DNA of 5,939 nucleotides, from assembly GCA_049790855.1 (NCBI GenBank), contig JBAQZJ010000576.1, positions 1 through 5,939 of the forward strand, given 5' to 3'. The first letter of the stretch is position 1. Each line of letters begins with the position of its first letter. Source of the stretch: JACCRE01 sp049790855 (lineage in GTDB: Bacteria; Planctomycetota; Planctomycetia; Planctomycetales; Planctomycetaceae). The notes beneath the pieces are model-generated. The model searched no databases, was not told where the DNA came from, and saw only the letters and a list, made by a program, of their open reading frames with translations. Made by a program: the position numbers and the translations under genes. Positions 1 through 5,939 of the stretch are shown here, piece after piece.

Positions 1-1
1 G

Positions 2-886
2 CCGGCCGCCGACTGCGGCTGCGGCATTGAACTTCAGCCGACCGCGCAATCGCTGCCGGGAACCGTACCCACCGCCGCGGGCATCACGGACGACTGCTAT
101 TGCCCGCAGTTCATCGAAACGTTTCTCGCGGGAGACAACTATTGGGTCGTCTACAAGCATCCGCCGAACAGCGGCATGGAGACCGAGTGCTCTATTTGGG
201 AAGAGGTCGTCATCTATGACACTCTGATGTACGGCGAGTGCGACTCCCAGTGCTCCAGTCCGAATTGCTGGTTGAGTGCGTTTTTCTTGCGCAAAGTCCA
301 GGACGAAGAGGGCGAAGAGGAGAAGTCGCAGGACGCCGAAGCCGAGAAGGACACGGAGCGCCCAGAGAGCATGAGCCGCCTTCCGTCGCTGCGGCTGCCC
401 AACAAGAAGCGGGTCCAGGACGGGAGGCCGGACTTCGAGTTTCCGGTGAAGCTGAACGCCCATATCGACTTCCGCGAGGAGTCGATTCGCCCGCGGCTCG
501 TGAAGATCACGGGCGGCGACGGCGAGGTGTTCACCTGGCTGCAATTAATTGACCTGCAGCCGAAGGAGGAGGGCCGGCGAATCCACCGCGTCGGTCACGA
601 GATTGAAGCGCCCGAAGGAAACGCGGAGGCCGAAACGGTCGGGATCGACAAGCTGCAGCCGGTCACACTCGATCCGGCCAGCAGAAACTTTCCCGGCGCG
701 GTCGTCGACGGCTACTATCGGCTCGCGCTCGGCTACGAGGAGGACGAAGCGCAGACCGACGACGGCGAGAAAGTGAACCAGCCGAAAGTCTACTTCGTCC
801 GCATGCACTCGCTGTTGCCGAGCGAAGAGGAGAAGCGCGAGCTGCTGCCGAAGCCGACGATTGCCGTCGAGCCTGAGCGGGAGTGA
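2..886 (+). CDS. Hypothetical protein, cysteine-rich then acidic, 5' end missing
   Basis: The reading frame is open from the window edge to the TGA at 884-886, so at least 294 residues belong to a protein that starts upstream. The first internal ATG is at 176, but the frame before it has the same character (CGC and CYC pairs), so 176 is probably not the start. Eight cysteines lie in the first 89 visible residues (5, 7, 32, 34, 63, 80, 84, 89) and none after. That suggests a disulfide-bonded or metal-binding module. Residues about 98-120 form a low-complexity Glu/Lys/Asp stretch (DEEGEEEKSQDAEAEKD). After this comes a soluble-looking region of about 170 residues with no membrane segment and an acidic C-terminus. 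I do not recognise the family and assign no function. An exported planctomycete protein is possible, but any signal peptide would lie outside the window. The gene converges on the kinase gene, with a strong hairpin 22 nt after its stop. Confidence 0.75.
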   Translation, partial: PAADCGCGIELQPTAQSLPGTVPTAAGITDDCYCPQFIETFLAGDNYWVVYKHPPNSGMETECSIWEEVVIYDTLMYGECDSQCSSPNCWLSAFFLRKVQDEEGEEEKSQDAEAEKDTERPESMSRLPSLRLPNKKRVQDGRPDFEFPVKLNAHIDFREESIRPRLVKITGGDGEVFTWLQLIDLQPKEEGRRIHRVGHEIEAPEGNAEAETVGIDKLQPVTLDPASRNFPGAVVDGYYRLALGYEEDEAQTDDGEKVNQPKVYFVRMHSLLPSEEEKRELLPKPTIAVEPERE

Positions 887-908
887 CGCCGACCTTGGCT
901 TGATGTGA

Positions 909-970
909 CGCGACCGTCAGGGAGCGTTTATCGACGTAGGGACGACGAAAAGCGCTCCCTGACGGTCGCG
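909..970. repeat. 62-nt near-perfect palindromic hairpin between convergent genes
   Basis: Bases 909-926 (CGCGACCGTCAGGGAGCG) are the exact reverse complement of 953-970. Pairing continues inward: 927/952 (G-U wobble in plus-strand RNA), 928-929/950-951, an A-A mismatch 930/949, three pairs 931-933/946-948, an A-A mismatch 934/945, three pairs 935-937/942-944, and a four-base loop 938-941. In total 27 of 29 positions can pair. The element lies 22 nt after the stop of the upstream gene and 62 nt beyond the stop of the convergent kinase gene, so it could stop transcription from both sides. No T-tract follows the stem on either strand, so a classical intrinsic terminator is not shown. The outer part of the right arm (957-974) recurs inverted at 5922-5939, which points to a dispersed palindromic repeat (REP- or MITE-like). 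Confidence 0.85.
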
Positions 971-988
971 GCTCCGATGCGCGAGCCG
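969..988. repeat. Small hairpin overlapping the right foot of the large palindrome
   Basis: CGGCTC at 969-974 pairs exactly with GAGCCG at 983-988 across an eight-base loop. It shares bases 969-970 with the large hairpin, and 971-974 are also part of the longer repeat sequence seen again at 5922-5925. It may be part of the same repeat unit or a chance GC-rich inverted repeat. Any role in ending transcription of the kinase gene is inference. Confidence 0.4.
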
Positions 989-1032
989 GAATGAACAGAC
1001 GCCGTCGGCTGGGTGGCCCGGGGACTGCTTTT

Positions 1033-3588
1033 CTACTGCGTTCCCGCTGCAAGAATCCGCGGGAAGTCCTCCGGAGCGCGACGCGGCTTGACGCTTCGGG
1101 CCGGACGGCAGCCGACGCCGGGGCAGGGTTCGTCCATGTGCCCTCCGATCCGGTTCTCGATCGCCCGCGCTGCCGGAGTGACGGCTGGATTGCCTGCGAC
1201 CGTCGGAAGGTCGCCGCCGCGAATCACGCGCAGTCCGAGACCATGACGCTCGGCTGGACCGGCGTCCTTTGGATCACGATCCTCCGGCGACGGAAACTGC
1301 GCACCGCCCGACGCGGCATCAAACCAGGAACTCGTCCATTCGGCCACGTTTGATCGCAGACCCACGATCGGCGGAACTGTTTCCGTTCGATCGGAAGAGG
1401 GCACGCCTGACGGTCCGAATCCCTCTTCAGGCACTTCTGCGGCAATCGCGTCCCAATTGGTCGCGGTTGCAATCCGGGCGGCACATTCCCATTCAAATTC
1501 GTCCGGCAGCCGCATTCCGTTCCAATGGGCGATCTGTTCCGCCTCGAAGAAGCGGAGCCGGGCAGCATCTTCCGGAGCGATATCGTCCACGCGCGCGATG
1601 CGAGGCAGGAATCGATCTTCGGTCTTCAGATGGCGCGTAGGATCTTCATAACGTCGCGCGATCGCTTCGTATTGATCGAGTGTCAGTTCCTGTGCGGCGA
1701 CGTAGAACGCCGGAACATGGACGCGCATCGGTTCGCCCGCACCGGTGTCGACCGTGACATCGCCTTCCTTCACGTAGACGAGATTCTCAAGCCGAGGTGG
1801 AGGCGGAATCTTCACACTGAGCGCCACGCCGCCGACAATCCGGCTCCACGCGACGCTCTCGACCGTCAACAGCGGTCCATGCCGCTCTTCTCTGTTTGGT
1901 GGCACCCGGCGGACGGCCTCGGCGAAGCGGCCGCCGCCGAGGTCGGCGACGACGTGGTAGGAGCCGACCGGCAAGGTCAGCCGGACGGGGCTGTTCGCCT
2001 TCGGGTCGATCAGCATCTCGGCCCGGACCATGCCCGTCTGTGGGTCGAGCGGGAACAGCCAGACATCGGCGCCCGGGGGATCGGTGCGCAGCTCGACGAG
2101 GCGACATTCGATGCGATGGTCCGGCGCTCTCGCGGCTTCGAGCAGCTTCGCATGCGCTTCGCCGGCGATCTCCGGCGGGGCGGGCGGGACGTCGACCGGC
2201 TGCACGGGGGCGTCCACGCGGCCGCCATCGCTGAACGGCACGTCGACGTCGAAGCCTTCATTGGCGGCCCAAAGACCGCCGGCGAGCAGGATCGGCAATG
2301 CCGCGACGGTCACGCCGACCGGTCTGCGTCGCACCCACTGCCACGTTCGCTTCAGTGGACTGGACCGGCGGGCGACGATCGGCTCGCCGCGAAGGAACCG
2401 GTCGAGATCCTCGGCGAGTGCCGCTGCCGTCTGGTAGCGGTCGTGCGCATTTCGGGCGATCGCGACTTCGATGATCGTCTCGAGATCCTGTGGAATGTCG
2501 TGCCGGAACAGCCGCGGCCGCTGCGGTGGCCCGAGCAGCACCCGCTGTAGCGCTTCGCGTGCGTCGCCGGGATAAGCACGCCGATGGGCGACAAGCTCGT
2601 ACAGCAGGATTCCGATCGAGTAGACGTCGACCCGATGATCGGCCGACTTCTCGCCGCGGGCCTGCTCGGGCGCCATGTAGGCCGGCGTGCCGAGTGCCTG
2701 GCCCTCGGTCGAGATCGTTTCGTCGGCCGAGGCCCGCCGGGCGACGCCGAAATCGGTCAGGTGCGGGTCTCCCGCCAGGTCGATCAGCACGTTGGCGGGC
2801 TTGATGTCGCGATGGATGATTCCGAGATCGTGGGCGTGCGCGACCGCGTCGGCGAGCTTCTGCGCGATTCCGGCCGCTTCGCGGAAGGGCAGCCGTTTCG
2901 CTTTCAGTCGTGCGGAGAGCGTCGCGCCGGGAATATAGTCCGAAACGATGTAGGCGATCCGGTCCTCGACGGCGGCCTCATGCACGGGCACCAGTCCGGG
3001 ATGGCGCAGTCGGCCGGCGGAACGGGCTTCGTGCAGCAACAGGTGAACCTGTTCGGTATCGTCGGTTCCCAAGTGGCCGATTTTGATGGCGACGTCGCGC
3101 TGCAGGTGCGTATCGAATGCCCTCCACACCTCGCCAAACCCGCCGACTCCCAGCCGTTCGATCAGGTCGAAACGACCGATGCGCGACCGGCGCGGCAGCG
3201 CGGTCGTGCCGGCGCCGTCCGCGGTGCGCGTCGGTCGAACCTGGCTCGTCAGCGACATCCAGTTGATGCCGAGAATCGTCCCGCGATCCTCGGGAAACCG
3301 CGAAACGTACTCGGCGGCATGCGGCGCTTCACCATGCCGCAACCGCTCCTGGACGTCGATGCGGATCAACTGCGTCAGCAACGTCGATCGGTCGTGCGGC
3401 CGGGTCCGATCGAGGTACTCGCCGATGTCTGGACGGTTTCCGTCCTGCCAGCGATCCTCGAACAGCGCGACGAGGTCATGCGGGGCTGTACGATCGAGCG
3501 AGTTGTCGGATTCCAGCGAGGTCGGCATCGCACGAAGCCCTGATTTTTCGCCGTGCAGCGGTGAAAGATTTCGACGACTCAACAACAT
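1033..3588 (-). CDS. Membrane serine/threonine protein kinase with PEGA-like and FGE-like extracytoplasmic domains
   Basis: This is a Hanks-type kinase that should transfer ATP phosphate to Ser/Thr of unknown targets. Numbering is from the ATG at 3588. Residues about 30-110 resemble the N-terminal region common in planctomycete kinases. The kinase domain (about 140-400) is complete: Gly-loop LGVGGFGEV (146-154), Lys169 in VAIK, alpha-C Glu187, HRDIKPAN (259-266), DFG (279-281) and APE (306-308). Basic residues precede a single membrane helix (about 423-441), so the kinase domain is predicted to be cytoplasmic. Beyond it lie a Pro-rich linker, a PEGA-like stretch (DPPGADVWLFP, about 503-560) and an FGE-sulfatase-like region (about 602-830; RLPDEFEWECAAR, NVAEWTSSW, VIRGGD). 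The catalytic cysteine pair of true FGE is absent from the expected place. The start is uncertain. The ATG at 3526-3528 (MPTSLESD) has AGGG nine bases upstream, whereas the ATG at 3588 has AGGG almost touching it. The shorter 831-residue form is somewhat likelier. The gene is divergent from the phosphorylase. Confidence 0.95.
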   Translation of the reverse strand: MLLSRRNLSPLHGEKSGLRAMPTSLESDNSLDRTAPHDLVALFEDRWQDGNRPDIGEYLDRTRPHDRSTLLTQLIRIDVQERLRHGEAPHAAEYVSRFPEDRGTILGINWMSLTSQVRPTRTADGAGTTALPRRSRIGRFDLIERLGVGGFGEVWRAFDTHLQRDVAIKIGHLGTDDTEQVHLLLHEARSAGRLRHPGLVPVHEAAVEDRIAYIVSDYIPGATLSARLKAKRLPFREAAGIAQKLADAVAHAHDLGIIHRDIKPANVLIDLAGDPHLTDFGVARRASADETISTEGQALGTPAYMAPEQARGEKSADHRVDVYSIGILLYELVAHRRAYPGDAREALQRVLLGPPQRPRLFRHDIPQDLETIIEVAIARNAHDRYQTAAALAEDLDRFLRGEPIVARRSSPLKRTWQWVRRRPVGVTVAALPILLAGGLWAANEGFDVDVPFSDGGRVDAPVQPVDVPPAPPEIAGEAHAKLLEAARAPDHRIECRLVELRTDPPGADVWLFPLDPQTGMVRAEMLIDPKANSPVRLTLPVGSYHVVADLGGGRFAEAVRRVPPNREERHGPLLTVESVAWSRIVGGVALSVKIPPPPRLENLVYVKEGDVTVDTGAGEPMRVHVPAFYVAAQELTLDQYEAIARRYEDPTRHLKTEDRFLPRIARVDDIAPEDAARLRFFEAEQIAHWNGMRLPDEFEWECAARIATATNWDAIAAEVPEEGFGPSGVPSSDRTETVPPIVGLRSNVAEWTSSWFDAASGGAQFPSPEDRDPKDAGPAERHGLGLRVIRGGDLPTVAGNPAVTPAARAIENRIGGHMDEPCPGVGCRPARSVKPRRAPEDFPRILAAGTQ

Positions 3589-3634
3589 ACCCTGCTGTAC
3601 ACCGGTTCGGAATACCCAATTTCGAGACTTTGCG

Positions 3635-3648
3635 GCGGTATCGACCGC
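3635..3648. promoter_or_regulatory. Inverted repeat over the candidate -35 box (possible operator)
   Basis: GCGGT (3635-3639) and ACCGC (3644-3648) form a short dyad around four bases. The dyad covers the candidate -35 hexamer at 3641-3646, where a bound regulator could block RNA polymerase. Five-base arms are common by chance in DNA this GC-rich, so this is only a candidate site and no regulator family can be named. Confidence 0.2.
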
Positions 3649-3668
3649 GATCAGCTGTTCGCTATACT
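3641..3668 (+). promoter_or_regulatory. Candidate sigma70-type promoter for the phosphorylase gene
   Basis: TCGACC (3641-3646, four of six matches to TTGACA) and TATACT (3663-3668, five of six matches to TATAAT) are separated by 16 bp. The -10 box stands out in an otherwise GC-rich region. Transcription would start near 3675, leaving a leader of about 90 nt before the ATG at 3765. It lies between the two divergent genes, beyond either possible kinase start. It is predicted from sequence only. Confidence 0.45.
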
Positions 3669-3720
3669 TTCCGCTTTACCGGGACGGCCCCGAGGGTCGC
3701 CTTTGCAATGGCACCGGCGT

Positions 3721-3745
3721 CGTCGAGACATCGGCGTCTCCGACG
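3721..3745 (+). promoter_or_regulatory. Leader stem-loop just upstream of the phosphorylase ribosome binding site
   Basis: GAGAC (3725-3729) pairs with GTCTC (3736-3740) over a six-base loop. The outer CGTC (3721-3724) pairs with GACG (3742-3745) past one bulged C (3741), giving nine pairs. The structure ends four bases before the AGGGA ribosome binding site and would lie inside the predicted 5' leader. It could affect translation or mRNA stability, but it matches no riboswitch class I recognise and may be chance pairing. Confidence 0.3.
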
Positions 3746-3749
3746 CACC

Positions 3750-3754
3750 AGGGA
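3750..3754 (+). promoter_or_regulatory. Ribosome binding site of the phosphorylase gene
   Basis: AGGGA ends ten bases before the ATG at 3765-3767, at the long end of normal Shine-Dalgarno spacing. It supports choosing this ATG over the in-frame GTG at 3561. That GTG would add 68 residues rich in Arg and Ser with no family resemblance, and it would overlap the 5' end of the opposite kinase ORF and the candidate promoter. Confidence 0.55.
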
Positions 3755-3764
3755 CGGCAGCGCG

Positions 3765-5912
<2,148 letters not shown>

Positions 5913-5921
5913 CCGACCTCA

Positions 5922-5939
5922 GAGCCGCGACCGTCAGGG
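5922..5939 (+). repeat. Second copy of the hairpin-arm repeat, cut by the window end
   Basis: GAGCCGCGACCGTCAGGG (5922-5939) is the exact reverse complement of 957-974, an 18-base match across nearly 5 kb. It starts 9 nt after the phosphorylase stop codon, so both copies sit just beyond gene ends. If it is a full element, the sequence after the window should continue with AGCG and then an inverted partner arm within a few tens of bases. It may act as a terminator hairpin for the phosphorylase gene, but the second arm is not visible here. Confidence 0.75.

Noticed and set aside
1041..1065. Seven-base inverted repeat TTCCCGC (1041-1047) / GCGGGAA (1059-1065) at the 3' end of the kinase gene
   Set aside because: It lies inside the last coding codons, is short, and has no T-tract on the transcript strand. 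Chance or codon bias explains it well enough.
663..1353. Open frames over the convergent intergenic region (663-1052 minus; 991-1353 plus)
   Set aside because: They overlap real genes and run through or beside the hairpin. Their Arg/Ser/Pro-rich translations show no domain, so they are treated as non-coding shadows.
1406..1415. CCTGACGGTC, a ten-base match to the core of the gene-end repeat
   Set aside because: It is inside the kinase coding sequence, the flanks do not match the repeat and there is no inverted partner, so chance similarity is likelier.
1525..3543. Two long plus-strand open frames (1525-2550 and 2584-3543) across the kinase gene
   Set aside because: Both lie antisense to the kinase, whose complete set of catalytic motifs fixes the real frame. 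Neither shows a domain or a convincing ribosome binding site.
3561..3764. A 68-residue N-terminal extension of the phosphorylase starting at GTG 3561
   Set aside because: The extension has no family similarity, overlaps the 5' end of the opposite kinase ORF, and covers the likely promoter. The ATG at 3765 has a Shine-Dalgarno and the expected N-terminus.

Overview
The window is GC-rich (roughly 60-65% by eye), densely coding bacterial DNA, most likely from a planctomycete. This rests on the architecture of the central kinase: a planctomycete-style N-terminal region, a Hanks-type kinase domain, one membrane helix, and an extracytoplasmic part with PEGA-like and formylglycine-enzyme-like regions. 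A cysteine-rich, then acidic, orphan protein fits the same picture. The assignment is inferred from family knowledge, not from a marker gene.

Layout: (i) 2-886, plus strand, the 3' part of an unrecognised gene whose start lies outside the window. (ii) 887-1032, a short convergent intergenic region holding an almost perfect 62-nt hairpin (909-970). (iii) 1033-3588, minus strand, a receptor-like serine/threonine protein kinase of up to 851 residues. (iv) about 3589-3764, a divergent intergenic region with a plausible sigma70-type promoter, a small inverted repeat over its -35 box, and a stem-loop just before the ribosome binding site of the next gene. (v) 3765-5912, plus strand, a 715-residue alpha-glucan (glycogen) phosphorylase of family GT35. 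(vi) 5913-5939, the tail of the window, where the hairpin-arm sequence of region (ii) reappears 9 nt after the phosphorylase stop codon.

The phosphorylase is a cytoplasmic enzyme of storage-glucan breakdown. The kinase is predicted to sit in the inner membrane with its catalytic domain in the cytoplasm. The two genes are divergent and share an upstream region, so co-regulation is possible, but no sequence evidence links kinase signalling to the phosphorylase. No phage, transposase, CRISPR or RNA gene was seen. The signal least explained by the genes is the repeated hairpin arm at gene ends (909-974 and 5922-5939). It looks like a dispersed palindromic element, possibly doubling as a transcription terminator.
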